From Vairimorpha ceranae (lineage: Eukaryota > Microsporidia > Nosematidae): DNA of 64,000 nucleotides. The notes beneath the pieces were generated by a model. The model saw only the letters and a program-made list of their open reading frames with translations, had not been told where the DNA came from and searched no databases. The translations under genes were made by a program, and so were the position numbers. Shown in pieces: positions 42,206 through 54,249 of the stretch. The first letter of the stretch is position 1. Each line of letters begins with the position of its first letter. The stretch spans positions 1 to 64,000 of the forward strand of contig NW_020169299.1 in the NCBI RefSeq assembly GCF_000988165.1, read 5' to 3'.

Positions 42206-43408
42206 TTAATTATTATCTTCACTAAAATTATCAGCAAATGCTCCTAAAAATTTTTTAAATTCTTTAAAATCTCCTTTTATCTTTCTAAATGTGATGTAAC
42301 AATGATCTTCTACTTTTGTAAAAATTATATCTCCTCTTAACACCCCTCTTTTAGTGTCAGTAGTACTAAAAGATATACCATCTTCTAGAATTTTATGTGG
42401 TACAACCATCCATTTTAAAAGATCTGTAACTTCATTTTTTATTTCCACCATATTCCCTTTTTTATAAAATCTTTTTTGCTCGCAGATTTGATTGCAATTA
42501 TTTATTGGCTGACTTAATTTAAGATCTGATCCAGCAATAAGTCTTTGATTGTCATCAGGTTGGGTAAAAACCAGTTTACAACTATCTTTGATAGGCATCA
42601 AACTGAATAGTGTATCCCTGGCCACAGAACTTTCTTCTTTAATCCAAGAATGGTCTTTTACCATTTCTAACGTAAATCTTCTTTTTTCTACTACTAAAAT
42701 TTTTTTAATTAAATCGAGAATCTTATCTCGGATTTTTGTAAAAGGCGGATAATAGTGGTATTTCATAGAGATAAACGTTTTAAAGCGCTGATCACTTGGT
42801 ATAGGAGCATCCCACGGAAGAGTTCCTGTGAGTAAAACAATTAAAAGAATCCCTAAAGACCATACATCGCATAGCTCTCCATCGTAATTTTCCATTGCAA
42901 CCTCAGGAGCCATGTATTCTTTGCTACCAGCCAAAAATTTCAATCTTCTATATTTATTTTTATATCTAAAAAATGTAGAATATCCAAAATCAGATATAAG
43001 AAGTGTTCCATCAGCATCTATTAGAAGATTTTCGGGTTTAATATCTCTATGACAGATACCTTTACTATGTAAATATTCCACCCCTGAAATTAACTGCTTA
43101 ATTAAAAAGTGTACTACTAACGGATTTATACCAACATCACACTCAATAAAAGTATATAGCTCGAATTTTGCCAGATTCATAACCATATAATAATTATCTT
43201 TATCTTCATATGAATCAATGTATTTTATTATATTAGGATGATTTAATGATCTATGAATTGATATTTCCTTATTAAAAGATTTGATATCTTTTAGCATTTT
43301 AGGCATTATTTTAATGGCATATTCAATATTGTCAATAGTCAGAATTCGTTTCACTTTTGATGTACTGCCGCTAGCAAGTGTTTCTTGTATGTCGTATTTA
43401 ATATTCAT
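42206..43408 (-). CDS. CHK1: Checkpoint kinase CHK1
   Basis: 400 residues, CAMKL-family Ser/Thr kinase acting in the DNA-damage and replication checkpoint in the nucleus. Kinase domain 1-255: YAIKIMPK (Lys33), HRDIKPENLL (120-129), ISDFGYS (138-144), LKFLAGSKEYMAPEV (156-170), DVWSLGILL. The glycine loop is reduced to ASGSTSKV. The linker carries FTQP (281-284) and LSQP (298-301), TQ/SQ sites of the sort phosphorylated by ATM/ATR-type kinases. Residues about 315-395 match the CHK1 C-terminal KA1-like domain: ISFSTTDTKRG...FTKVEDHCYITFRKIKGDFKEFKKFL. This C-terminus separates it from other CAMKL kinases. The ATG is preceded by ACACCCTTGA. Confidence 0.9.
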   Translation of the reverse strand: MNIKYDIQETLASGSTSKVKRILTIDNIEYAIKIMPKMLKDIKSFNKEISIHRSLNHPNIIKYIDSYEDKDNYYMVMNLAKFELYTFIECDVGINPLVVHFLIKQLISGVEYLHSKGICHRDIKPENLLIDADGTLLISDFGYSTFFRYKNKYRRLKFLAGSKEYMAPEVAMENYDGELCDVWSLGILLIVLLTGTLPWDAPIPSDQRFKTFISMKYHYYPPFTKIRDKILDLIKKILVVEKRRFTLEMVKDHSWIKEESSVARDTLFSLMPIKDSCKLVFTQPDDNQRLIAGSDLKLSQPINNCNQICEQKRFYKKGNMVEIKNEVTDLLKWMVVPHKILEDGISFSTTDTKRGVLRGDIIFTKVEDHCYITFRKIKGDFKEFKKFLGAFADNFSEDNN

Positions 43409-43414
43409 TCAAGG

Positions 43415-44285
43415 GTGTAAAAATAATAAAAAGAGAAGATAATAACAACATCGAGTAAATTTATAATTAATTAAATAAACGACTTTTTACAGAATACTAG
43501 TGTTATACATTTTAATATACTTACAAATTTATGAATTTAGTTTGTGTGATATATTAAATTTTGTGTAATTGTTAATATTTGTGAAGTTTACAAAGAAGAA
43601 TAAAAATAGTAAATTTTTAATATACATCTAAAAAATTAATTAAAAAGATGATTGGTGTTCTGTAAAGTTGAAAAATATGCTTAAGTGATATTAAGAATGT
43701 AAATTTTGAGTAATTTTTATTTATAATAATCTTTAATAATTTTTAAAACTTTTCCTTGAGGTTAGTATAAATTAAAAGTTGACAAGTTTATCAAAGGAGC
43801 TGTCAAACTTTACGATTTTAAAAAACTGTTGAGGAATGTTTGTATTTGCCTATTTAATCCCGTCTTCTGATAATATTGAATTTTAAAATAATAATGCTTC
43901 TATTAAATTTTACATCTTTGATTAATATCTGTAAATTAAATTTAAAGTTGTAAATATTTATTTTTTTAAATCATATTTATTGTAATAATAATTCTTTAAT
44001 TATTAGTTGTTCATGAACAGTAATCGATTTTATTGTTGCATACACTTTAAATTTATATTTTTAAATGTGTTAAAAAACATTAATATTAAGGTAACTTTTT
44101 ATAAAGAAATACGTACAAGAAAATAAATAAAATTGTAAGTTTCATTATATATACATATAACTTTTGTACGACTTAATTTAATTTGATAGTCTAAGCAAAT
44201 ATAAAAATTATTCAAATTCCGAAAAAAGCGGGGGGAAGTTCTGGGTTCAATTCCTGTAGATAACAAAATGCACTAGTTTTATTAT
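43415..44285. other. Gene-free AT-rich spacer
   Basis: Contains GGGGGGAAGTTCTGGGTTCAATTCC at about 44230-44254 (split here only for description), whose T-arm-like appearance was considered and rejected as a tRNA. Nothing else recognised. Confidence 0.4.
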
Positions 44286-44292
44286 ATAAAAT

Positions 44293-45969
44293 TTATTTAG
44301 TAGAATATTTCTTTTTAAATATTCCTTGTTTTATATATTTTTGTATGTATTTCCAGTCATCTTTAACAACAACAATCCTGTCATTTACTACTTTAACATC
44401 ATAAATTACCGCATCAAATTCAAATTTTTTATTTCTATCAATATTATAAATATATGTTTGTGTAAAATACCATAGTTCATTTTGAAAAGTAAAAATATCA
44501 ATTATTATATCTAAAGTAGTAACCTTTTTCTTAATTTTATCATTAATATAAAAAATATATGATTTATTAATATCATATGATTTTACTTGTACTAGTTTAT
44601 AAGGACCATCTTTACTAATTAATAATTCATTATTATGTTCTTCATTTTTTATCTCATAATTAACATTCATATAATTATCTTTAGATATAAACTTATAACT
44701 TCCTGTAAAATCTTTTAATAAAATAACATTATTATCCGTTCTAATATTTACACTTCTAAAATTTTCTAAATCTGGTAAATTTATTTTATTTACATTTGAT
44801 TTCTCTAATTCAATTAAATTAGTTCCTTTACTGTCACTGTAAATAATATTAGAATCACAAATAATACTAAATGATATAAAATCACTATAAATTCTAAGTA
44901 AATTACTAAAAGGAACATTTTTCACGGAAAAATCTTCCTTAATATTTTTTAATAATTTAAATGTACATAAATTAGATAACTGATTTTTTTCATTTTTGTT
45001 AGATTTATTTTTTAGTTTTACATTCTCTTCTTTTAAATTAAATAAATCTAGATGTGTTCTATTATTCACTAAAAGTAGATCTTTAGAAGTTGAGGCACAT
45101 ACACTTCTATCATATATCTTTGTATATGTAAATTTATCTTTACAAGGAATTAATATACTTAACATTCCATCAGAATTCCCAACAAATATTCTTTTATGAT
45201 CTAAAAGAATACAATTACTTATTCCATAATGTAAATCTATTTGATATCCTTTTACAAATATATTATTAATTAACTTGTAACAAATCAGTCTACTATCCTC
45301 ACCAGAAGTATAAAAAGTATCAGAATTATATAAAAGAACATTCAGAGAAGAATTCCTAATCTGAATTTTTTGTATAATATTAAGTAAACTGATATCTAAA
45401 AATATAAAATATCCAGTATCTGTAACTAATCCAAACTTTTTATCTTTAAAATAGGTAATTTTTTTGATTAACCCTTCTTGTATTTCTATCTCGTTTTTTA
45501 ATTTAAAATTATTGTCAAAAATCAAAATTTTATTCTGAGCTCCTACTAAAAATACATCATCATATTGTACAATGCAAGACAATAAAACAGATGTTTTGTA
45601 TTTAATATTAAGTTCCTTCTCTTTAAGTTCTATTATAAATCCGTTAAAAGTAGTTAATAATATTTTATCACCATACAAAATAAAATCTAAAATTTTGTAT
45701 CCAATCTTATTAGTTTCTATGCTAAAATTTTTTATATTAATCCATAGAAGTTCATCAAGCTCAGAAATACAAATAATTGAATTTTTATAAATCAATGATT
45801 TTATAATAACATAACCAGTATTAATATAAGAAAATGATTGAAGTGTAACTGAATCGATAATTTCACAGCTCTTATTAGATCTAAATATATAAATATGTGT
45901 ATCTGTACTACATAATGCGGTTATTTCTTTTGGTTTGTAGTCAATTTGTTTAAAAATGTTTAATTTCAT
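44293..45969 (-). CDS. WD40/beta-propeller protein, probable U3 snoRNP factor UTP4
   Basis: 558 residues with a regular alternation of short beta-type segments through most of its length, no membrane helix, and a basic tail (KKKYSTK), consistent with one or two beta-propellers. The opening YKPKEITALCSTDTHIYIFRSNKSCEIID resembles the first WD repeat of UTP4/cirhin (ITAL...RSNG.IEI), and FYTSGEDSRLICYKL is a typical propeller blade. Canonical WD dipeptides are almost absent, as is usual for microsporidian homologues. If correct it belongs to the t-UTP subcomplex that starts 18S pre-rRNA processing in the nucleolus. Another propeller protein cannot be excluded. The start follows TACCCCTTTCCG. 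Confidence 0.72.
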   Translation of the reverse strand: MKLNIFKQIDYKPKEITALCSTDTHIYIFRSNKSCEIIDSVTLQSFSYINTGYVIIKSLIYKNSIICISELDELLWINIKNFSIETNKIGYKILDFILYGDKILLTTFNGFIIELKEKELNIKYKTSVLLSCIVQYDDVFLVGAQNKILIFDNNFKLKNEIEIQEGLIKKITYFKDKKFGLVTDTGYFIFLDISLLNIIQKIQIRNSSLNVLLYNSDTFYTSGEDSRLICYKLINNIFVKGYQIDLHYGISNCILLDHKRIFVGNSDGMLSILIPCKDKFTYTKIYDRSVCASTSKDLLLVNNRTHLDLFNLKEENVKLKNKSNKNEKNQLSNLCTFKLLKNIKEDFSVKNVPFSNLLRIYSDFISFSIICDSNIIYSDSKGTNLIELEKSNVNKINLPDLENFRSVNIRTDNNVILLKDFTGSYKFISKDNYMNVNYEIKNEEHNNELLISKDGPYKLVQVKSYDINKSYIFYINDKIKKKVTTLDIIIDIFTFQNELWYFTQTYIYNIDRNKKFEFDAVIYDVKVVNDRIVVVKDDWKYIQKYIKQGIFKKKYSTK

Positions 45970-45974
45970 CGGAA

Positions 45975-47485
45975 AGGGGTATAGAAAATATGAACAGTTA
46001 AAGATTTAATGCAATTTACATGTGTGATATTGATAATTAAGTGTAATATAATCTGTAGATGCTTTTACAAAAATCAATTAAACTGTTTTAGTTTACTTTT
46101 AACCACACTTAAAATGTAATGTAATTTAGATATAAAACATCTTTATAACATTTTTATAGACTAAAGTTCTTTATATAGCCACTTTAAATTGATTAAATGG
46201 GTTGAAAATATACTATTTTACCTTAATTTTAATATATAAGATCGTTTATTATATAATTTGGGCTGTGAAAATAGATTAAAAATACTTTCTATAACAGAAT
46301 TTTTTAAAAAACATTTAATTAACCATAGTATATAAATTTATAGATGCATACATTTTAATACAAAAATAATAAAATGACTAAGGTTATGTGTGCTACGGTT
46401 AAAAATTTTTTACTAAGTTTATTACCCCATTCATAAAAACTAAAAGCTTTATGTTGGGAGCAACATTATTTGAATAACAAAAAATATGATTCTTTTTGTT
46501 AAAGGAGAAACAACAGTCTAAAAGAGTAATTTATATAATTGGGGCCAGCTCGAAAACGTTCTGAAACATCATGAAAGTGTATTATTGGCCACCACTAATT
46601 ATAAAAGAAGTTTTGTTATCTGAAAACTCCAACATTTTATATTACTTAAAGTATATCAACAAAGCTTGTTAAATTTTGATTATTAACGAATAATATAAAT
46701 TAGATTATATTTAAAATAAAAAAGTATGAATTATTTTTCATTATTCTTTTTGACCTTTTATAAATTTTTGTTTGAAGATAAAATCTTGTTTAAAGAATTT
46801 ATTTTCTATTGTATTAAGATTCTTGACTAGAGCTTGATGTTAAAGATAATGCAATTCTAATTTATCTATTTACAAAAAGTACTTTATTTACATAGTACTG
46901 TAGAAAAGATTTTTACAAAATAAATATTACTTTACTTTATTAAGTAAAATCTATTTTTTTACAACGTTAAAATAGATTGTGCATTAAATTTTGCAATTTC
47001 ACAAGCAAAAAACCAATATAACTGATTATTTTTGTTGTTATAAATTTAACCTATCATTGATCGTTTATAATAAATTTTTACTGTCTTCTATTTTACAAAG
47101 TAATATTTATTAATGTAGATATAGAATTTTTTTAGTTCATTTCTTATTTATAAAAATATTTTAAATTCTTCCTTTAATATCAACCAAGTATTCATAAATA
47201 TTTAATTAATGTTGTGTGCAATTAAAAACTTTTCTTACTTAATTTTTTTTACATTTTAAAATAAATTTCTAGAATTACGATTTTATTTTAAATCAAAAAA
47301 AGTATTGAAACTACAATCAGCATACAAAAATATAATTTTTAATAAAAACCATTATTTATATATAACTAGTAACCCTTTTTTGATTTTTATAGTTTATTTT
47401 ATAATCATTTTTTAAACAGCATTTTGTTTATTGAAACATACAAACTTAAAAATTTATGCAAAAAAATATTTAAAGAAAAAAATTT
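45975..47485. other. Gene-free AT-rich DNA between divergent UTP4-like and MSH4 genes
   Basis: No gene. GGGGCCAGCTCGAAAACG at about 46539 is a small GC-richer patch with no assigned identity. Confidence 0.4.
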
Positions 47486-47492
47486 TTAAGAT

Positions 47493-49643
47493 ATGCATAA
47501 AGATAAGATTGTTGGTTGTGTGGCTTGCAATAGAGATAACCCAGCAAAAATATCTTTGGCTTTTAATAAAAACTGTAATGATGAAATATTTTTTACAACA
47601 TGTTATGATTCTTTAAAATTTGAAAATTTGTGCACTTTGATATGTGATCAAAAAATAGATTTGTTATTAATTCAAAAAGAACAAGACTTTTTAATTGAAA
47701 AATGCACTTATGTAAAAATTGAGTTGATAGAACGTTCTTGTTTAAAAGAAAATTTAAAAGAATTTGACGATTATTTTTTAAGTTGTGCTATATCAGCATT
47801 AATGAATTATTTACAAAAAGCAAGTACAACATTTAAACAATTATTTTTGAGTAATCGTTGCTGTCTTATAAGTAATGAGATACAGGAAATTTTTAATTTA
47901 ATCAATCTTACAAACACCAATTATGGTAAAAGAAAATTGAAGTTGGACATTTTGCAACCTTTGATTTTTGCCACAGATATTAAACTTAGGCGAGAGAAAC
48001 TTCTTTATTTTAAACAAAATCCAGTGCTAAGCATTACAATTGAAAAAATTCTAAGAAAAATGCCTGATATAGAAAATATTATAAATTTTAATTATGGTTG
48101 TAATAACGACATAAATAGTTGTAAAAAACATATTGATTCAACATATAAAATTTATAAATTTATAAAGTTGTACCATGCACTTCGAGAAAAGTGTGCTCTA
48201 TTTAAATTTGATCATGGTTCTATTTTAAATGTCTTTAAAGAAATTTTTAATAGTGACATTCATGACGAAAATCAAATAGATTCACTTTTTAATACAGGAA
48301 TTGATGACTACTTAGATCTTGCAATAAAAATTTACAAGGAAACTTTTGAGGCTACTCAAGATTATTTAAAACAGATTATTACTGAACTTGATTGTAAAAT
48401 ACATAAATCTTCTAACAATGAATTCCAATTTAAATTTAAACTACCAATTAACTTTGAGGCAAATTATAAAAATAATGAAAGAAAATTATCAACAAAGGAT
48501 TCTTTTAGCAACATGAACAATTTTTTAAACTCAAAAACCAGTATTTTAGATTGCACTTATACACCAACAAAAAGTATAGAAAAAAAGGCTATAAATGATT
48601 TATCATCTAAAGAGATTTTTTTACCAGCAAATGATTTAGAAAAAAAAAAAAATAATTTAAACATAAATTTTAAGTTGCCCAAAGAGTTTATTTTATTAAA
48701 CAGTAAAAATAATTATGTTATTGTAACTACCTTGGAATTGCAAAAATTAAATTTTAAACTATCAGAATCATATAATCAGATTTTAGAAATAGGTGGTGAA
48801 TTGTGTAAAGAGATATTAAAAGAATGTAAAAATTATAGACAAAAATTTTACGATTTTTTTGATGAAATTTCAGAGATCGATTTGTGTTTAAGTAGTTATA
48901 AATTTTCTAACAAATTTGATTGTTGTCTACCAACAATAAGCGATAAAATCTGTATTGTTTCCTCATACAACCCTGTGATTAACAAAGAAAAAGTTATTTA
49001 TAATGATATTTATTTGTCTAATTTGTTTAGAGTTAATATATTAATGGGTTCAAATATGAGTGGCAAGTCGGTGTATGCAAAACAAATATTACAAATTGTT
49101 GTTTTAAATCAAATAGGATATCCTATTGCTGCAAAAAATGCCACTATAAAACTTTTTAAAAAAATTATATTTAAATCAAATCACAAAACAAATGTACAAG
49201 AGATTATTAATCTTATTGACAATCAATATAATGATGAAAACACCTTGTTGATATTAGATGAGCTTAATAATGGAATACATTGGGAAACACTTGTACCACT
49301 TAATATAGCTATTGTAAAATACCTACTAATTTTTCAGGTTTATTGTTTAATGATAACACACAATACTGATTTTATCAAATTTATAAAACATTTGCCCGGC
49401 TTAAATTTTCTGTCTAGTTACAAATTTATGGTCACATATGGTTTTAATCGAAATTGCAAAACTATTTATTCATTAATCATGCAAATTTTAAATATTTCAC
49501 TAAAATATGATGAAGAAGATAAATGTAAAGATTCAAATGCTATAATAAAACTGGCTCAACAAATTCAACGTAGAAATACAGAAAAGGATGAAAAATATAT
49601 TATTGATCAGATTTTGCAATATAATCTTTTTTATTACCAGTAA
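47493..49643 (+). CDS. MSH4: MutS-family protein, probably meiotic MSH4
   Basis: 716 residues. MSH4, with MSH5, stabilises recombination intermediates in meiosis and has no mismatch-repair role. Family features: core block NTNYGKRKLKLDILQPLIFATDIKLRREKL (141-170), typical of the MSH4 ILQPL region; helical lever region; then the ATPase with GSNMSGKSVYAKQI (519-532, Walker A of the MSH4/5 NMSGKSVY type), LLILDEL (585-591, Walker B), NNGI in place of the GRGT signature, and MITHNTD (620-626). No N-terminal mismatch-recognition domain (no FxE motif), which fits MSH4/5 rather than MSH2/3/6. The altered Walker A (Ser for Pro, Val for Thr) and signature motif suggest weak or altered ATPase. No CCC tract beside the ATG. 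MSH5 remains an alternative. Confidence 0.88.
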   Translation: MHKDKIVGCVACNRDNPAKISLAFNKNCNDEIFFTTCYDSLKFENLCTLICDQKIDLLLIQKEQDFLIEKCTYVKIELIERSCLKENLKEFDDYFLSCAISALMNYLQKASTTFKQLFLSNRCCLISNEIQEIFNLINLTNTNYGKRKLKLDILQPLIFATDIKLRREKLLYFKQNPVLSITIEKILRKMPDIENIINFNYGCNNDINSCKKHIDSTYKIYKFIKLYHALREKCALFKFDHGSILNVFKEIFNSDIHDENQIDSLFNTGIDDYLDLAIKIYKETFEATQDYLKQIITELDCKIHKSSNNEFQFKFKLPINFEANYKNNERKLSTKDSFSNMNNFLNSKTSILDCTYTPTKSIEKKAINDLSSKEIFLPANDLEKKKNNLNINFKLPKEFILLNSKNNYVIVTTLELQKLNFKLSESYNQILEIGGELCKEILKECKNYRQKFYDFFDEISEIDLCLSSYKFSNKFDCCLPTISDKICIVSSYNPVINKEKVIYNDIYLSNLFRVNILMGSNMSGKSVYAKQILQIVVLNQIGYPIAAKNATIKLFKKIIFKSNHKTNVQEIINLIDNQYNDENTLLILDELNNGIHWETLVPLNIAIVKYLLIFQVYCLMITHNTDFIKFIKHLPGLNFLSSYKFMVTYGFNRNCKTIYSLIMQILNISLKYDEEDKCKDSNAIIKLAQQIQRRNTEKDEKYIIDQILQYNLFYYQ

Positions 49644-49845
49644 AAAACATCTTTTTGATATAAATTAATCAGGAAGATCCTCTGCTGGTTCGACAGTGTA
49701 AAACAGATATTCTTGTATAAGCTAAAATTAAAAATTTAATTTGCCACATTTTATAAAAAATTTGAAATTTAAATCATTATGTCATAAAAATTTAATTAAA
49801 AATATATATATATTTATTGGAGTATATATATAAGTTTTCTTGTTT

Positions 49846-50090
49846 TTATTCATTACAGGCCGTCTTTGAAACTTCCAAACCCGAGTCCATCCTCTTAAAG
49901 TTTTCCTTCTCAATACCTACTTCTAACTGCGGGCAAGCGCCGGGGCTTCGGCGACTGGCGATAGTTAGGCTTTCCAATGTCATCTTGAGGACTCTTGTTT
50001 GTATATATGCCTCGATTGTGAACTTCAATCCTAGGTCGTTTGCATATAGGCGGTGGTAATTTGTTACTATACCAATACACGTCATTACAT
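49846..50090. other. GC-rich patch of foreign composition
   Basis: About 240 bases near 45% GC (GGGCAAGCGCCGGGGCTTCG at its centre) in DNA that is otherwise near 20-25%. The minus strand is open for 79 codons (IASRRSPGACPQLEVGIEKE in the middle, no stop until CNE), the plus strand for 80. The composition shift, not the frames, is the evidence. It may be an rRNA-derived or horizontally acquired fragment, or an assembly join. Not assigned. Confidence 0.6.
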
Positions 50091-50099
50091 AGGGATAGT

Positions 50100-53040
50100 T
50101 TTAGACTTATACCTATACATTGAGGCTGTATGATTTGCTAAAAGATTGTATTTATGTTTCTTCTCCGTTTCAATATTGTGGAGGTTTTTAAAAATAGTAA
50201 TTAAAATTTAATTATACAACTGTTTGGTTTTTATATAACGGTAATAATATTTCCATAACAAATTTTAATTTATTATTTTACAAATTTTTATAAAAGGTAT
50301 TTTAAATAGAAGGATGATGAATTTTAAAGGAAATCTAAAAATTGTAATAAGAATTACAAGAATAAAAGCAATTTTATTAAAACAAAAATTTGCAACAAAA
50401 ACTTTATTGAGCTTTATCTAAAAAATAGCCGTTTTCCTTTAAAAAATTTCAGAGACAGGGTAAATTCTATTAAAAATTAGCAATATTTGATTGGAATTTA
50501 TTTAGGCATATATTCAAGAAGTTCTCTTCTTTATAGGCAAGGTGTTCTACGTCGTCAACATTGTTTCCTGTATTTAGCTCATTAACTTCTAGACCACCAT
50601 CTTTAAATAATAGAAGGTCATATCATGGACAAAGCCCTTGAAGGCCATTTAAAACACGCCATGTTGCACATGCTCTTCAACTTGACTATTCAATCTTTCA
50701 TCATTTCTATAGTTTTGCGTGTCTAGTTACCATCTTTTTTTAAGTCATTATATACGGCTTATCTTTGTCGTACGCCTGTATATCGGCGGTGAAGTGGTTA
50801 GTTAATAAATCGTTTTACAATTAAAATATTAAAACCTTAAAATTTTTTGTGGCTGTCAAAATACTCACATAAATTAAAAATGCGCTTTAATAATCTTATT
50901 TACAAATTATTGTTTATTTAAAATTGTACAAACCATAAATCATAATAAAAAGGCCTTTATAATTATAATATTTTCTTAATAAAAAGCACTTTATAAATTA
51001 AATAGGTATAATGTTTATATACAGAAATGTATACCTTTAATGATAAAAACAATGTTTTTGTCAATAATTAATGTATACTAAATTTGTAATGTTGTAATAC
51101 AAAATGCTACTAATTAATTTATTTTTTTGTTTATAATAAACAAACCTTGAAGAAATTTGCAAAAATTAACAATATATATCAAAATTGTATTAAGCATAGA
51201 ATTATTTATTTAATATATAGATGTCAAAAAAACAGTTTAAGAACAGTTCTTTTGTCATTTATATTAAATGAAAAAAATATTTTTTCTTAAAGTTTTAAAT
51301 AAAAAAATTTAACCCATAAGGCATAAATAACAACAATTGTGAAATTCGAGATAAAGTTTTTTTATAGATGTAAAATAAAACAATCTATAAAAATCCTTTA
51401 GAGTAGGGCCTATCATATTCAGATAGTTTTACTCAATCAATTGTATTGAGGTTTCGTCATTAAAACGTTCAGACTGCAAACTTTTCTATAATTTATAGTG
51501 GATTATTGATATGTAGCTACCAATAATCCACTACTATAATTATAAATACAAATGTAATTGGTGTACTGCCATTATGCTCTCGACTTAGAACATCATGGAC
51601 TTGTGTGTTATATTAACATTTTCAGTGCTTTTTGGTCAAACTATAAATGTTATCGTTTAAATACAATTTTACATTTAATATCAATGACCAGGGTCTTTCT
51701 ATGTCTCAAATATTCATGGGGTAGAAATTTTTTTATTTATTCCTATTTAATATTTACAAACAAATAAATCAATTTAATTAATTTTATTATTTGTGTATTC
51801 ATATGTAAAATAACAACTATTTACAGTACTTAATTTCTTTATAAATTTTTGTATTTGTAGTATAAACAATAAATCATTTTATTTAAATAAACAAAATTTA
51901 TTTACAATGCATTTGAAAATTAAATATATTTTTTAACGACTTGAAACTTTTGACATTTAATTTAGGTTTGGAAGTTTTAGAGTTTTTGTTTGTACAAAAC
52001 ATAAAAACATATAATCAATTCGATTTTATTAAATACAACTTGTAAAAGCCAAAAAGCTAATAGCCTTGTTGTTTTTAAGTAAGAAATCAGGATTTTTATA
52101 TTTTTTTAAATTAAAATGCTTTAAATTGAAAAAATAATTTTTCTTTTTTTGCAAAATCATATTAAGAATGTAATAATGTGAATATGCAGAAAATTAATAT
52201 AAATACATTACAAAACTAGATATCGTATTGTTTAAGGACTATAAAAAAAATGAACATTATTCTGATTATAAGGAAAGAAGATATTATACATAACTTTTAT
52301 CAATTTTATTAATAATTCTGAGAAATAGATTACAAACAGTAATTTTTAAGACACTCTATCAATGCATGTATTCAAAAAAAAAGTTCAAAAACCTTATACA
52401 CATACACAAACTATAAATTCTTGATTTTTTTTACATTTTTGTTCAGAATATTTTATTTTTGAAGAAGTTTTTAATTTAATGTTTTTGTTGCAATCAATTT
52501 TAAAGCTAAAAGAATTATATTTGTAATAAGCCGAAAAAACCTTCTCGGTAAATAGATCTAGCATTATTTCCTGGTAGCCGCCCTGAAGATTAAAAATTTT
52601 TTAAAATGTATTCTCCTGTGCCTAAAAGCTTTTTGTTAATGTATTAAATTGTTGGCCTGCTATTAGTAATTGCGTTGTCTTTAATCGCTGCTTGCTGATG
52701 ATATTGCTACTAATGAATTTCTCATCATAAAAAATATATCTATGGGTAAACTAAAATAAGATATTTTTTAGAAAATCAATTTTAGAGGGAAAATATTAAA
52801 ATAAAAAAAAAATAATATAATGTGGTAGTTATACAACAATAGATATCACTCAATAATGTTTTTGGGAATTTTAGTTAAAAGAACATGTTTTTTAATTACC
52901 TGCAAAATTAATTTTGTTACCCCTATTTTTAAATAGTAAAGTAATGTTAAATTTTTTATTTAAAATTGTACTCTAGAGTAAGTTCTAAGAGCTTTAAAAG
53001 TTCATTTAAATTTTAATTACGTATTAACATGAATCTAAGT
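50100..53040. other. Gene-free AT-rich DNA
   Basis: Nearly 3 kb without a supported gene. A hairpin at about 51485-51545 has arms TAGTGGATTATTG and CAATAATCCACTA, a possible small foldback element. The plus 69-codon frame at 51558 starts with GTG and is not accepted. Confidence 0.45.
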
Positions 53041-53049
53041 AAATAATAT

Positions 53050-53790
53050 TTAATTAAGGACATATTTCTACGCCTGTAAGAGAAACTCTTTTTTATACCT
53101 GTCAAATTTCCCTCAATAGTATTTGTGTGTACCAACATGTTGTTTACAGTATTTACTAACTCTTTTGAATAATTCACAGTCATATGTTTTGTGAAATACA
53201 TACCAAAGTCACTGTAACTTTTCGACGATCCGAATAAATTATTTTATCAACTTTAATATATTAAATATTTATGTTTTGCAACGTTAACTTATTGCGTAAT
53301 CTAACAAGCGTTACTAAGTTCTTTCGGCCAATTCAACCTACTGCCCAAAATACCCACAACTCTTCAAGCTCTGTTATATTTCCTTTTTCCAAATTTACTT
53401 TCGTCTATTTCCGCAGCATTATCGTTTTCTTCAAGATAAAGTGAGCTTACATATTAAATAAAAATCCTTGCCTTATTACATTGATTAGAATTACAGATAA
53501 TTTCTGTTTTGAAATACCACTTATAACACTTAAAAATTTAATGAAAATTATTGAAAAATAAATCTAAAATCTTTATATAATTCAAAACAGATATTTTTAT
53601 AGATGAAAAAATTGTATTTTTGTAAATACTGTATCTAGGATTCACAAATACTATTTTTACATATAAACTTATTATCTGTACTTAACTTTATGTCTTTATT
53701 TTAATAAACGCAACCTTTTGCTACAACTAAGTCTCTAAAATTTTTCAAATTTTCATTGTACTCTTCTTCTGTGTATAGTTTTGTCCTGCC
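53050..53790 (-). pseudogene. Merlin transposase relic, same type as the 57 kb element
   Basis: Minus strand from N- to C-terminus: eroded zinc-ribbon part near 53760-53640 (NFRDLVVAKGCVY, NKFICKNSIC), then near 53430-53380 AAEIDESKFGKRKYNRA (first Asp block) with a stop after it, then 53201-53013 with VNYSKELVNTVNNMLVHTNTIEGNLTGIKK (third block with catalytic Glu). The middle block is not recognisable, and a frameshift and several stops are present. Spacing of blocks and sequence match the 57.0-58.4 kb element best. Confidence 0.75.
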
Positions 53791-54249
53791 TAAAAAGATA
53801 ACTCCCTTGTTTCAAATATTTTTTAACAATACTTTTAGTTTCAGTAATATTATATTTATTATTATTTTTCTTATACGTTGCACGCCCTATTTCTGCTCTG
53901 GGCTGTCTAATAAAATTATGATTACAATTTCTGTTTTCCATTTCTTTTTTCTTCTTACTCTTTATTTAAAGTTTTTTATTTAGGTTTATTTTGATTCTTG
54001 CAATTGTGAACACAAAGTTTTTAAACAACAAATTATAATTTATTGTCATAGTATAACTATGACAAGTTTCATAAAAATAAGGGTAAAACATTTAATTTTA
54101 CAGATAATTAAAAACATGTTCTTTTGAGTACATAACTAAATGTTTCCAATGTAATAACCTTTATTTAAACATTTCTAAAAATTCATAAAGAATTTTGTTT
54201 TTCCTTCTTAATCATCTTTAATATTCTTCTTTAAAGAATTTAATTATAA

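Noticed and set aside
44230..44265. T-arm-like GGGTTCAATTCC suggesting a tRNA
   Set aside because: The five-base T stem does not pair well and no acceptor, D or anticodon arms could be placed around it.
51485..51545. Hairpin with TAGTGGATTATTG arms as a terminator or tRNA-like RNA
   Set aside because: No adjacent gene or RNA features; stem short and AT-rich. Mentioned only as a possible foldback element.
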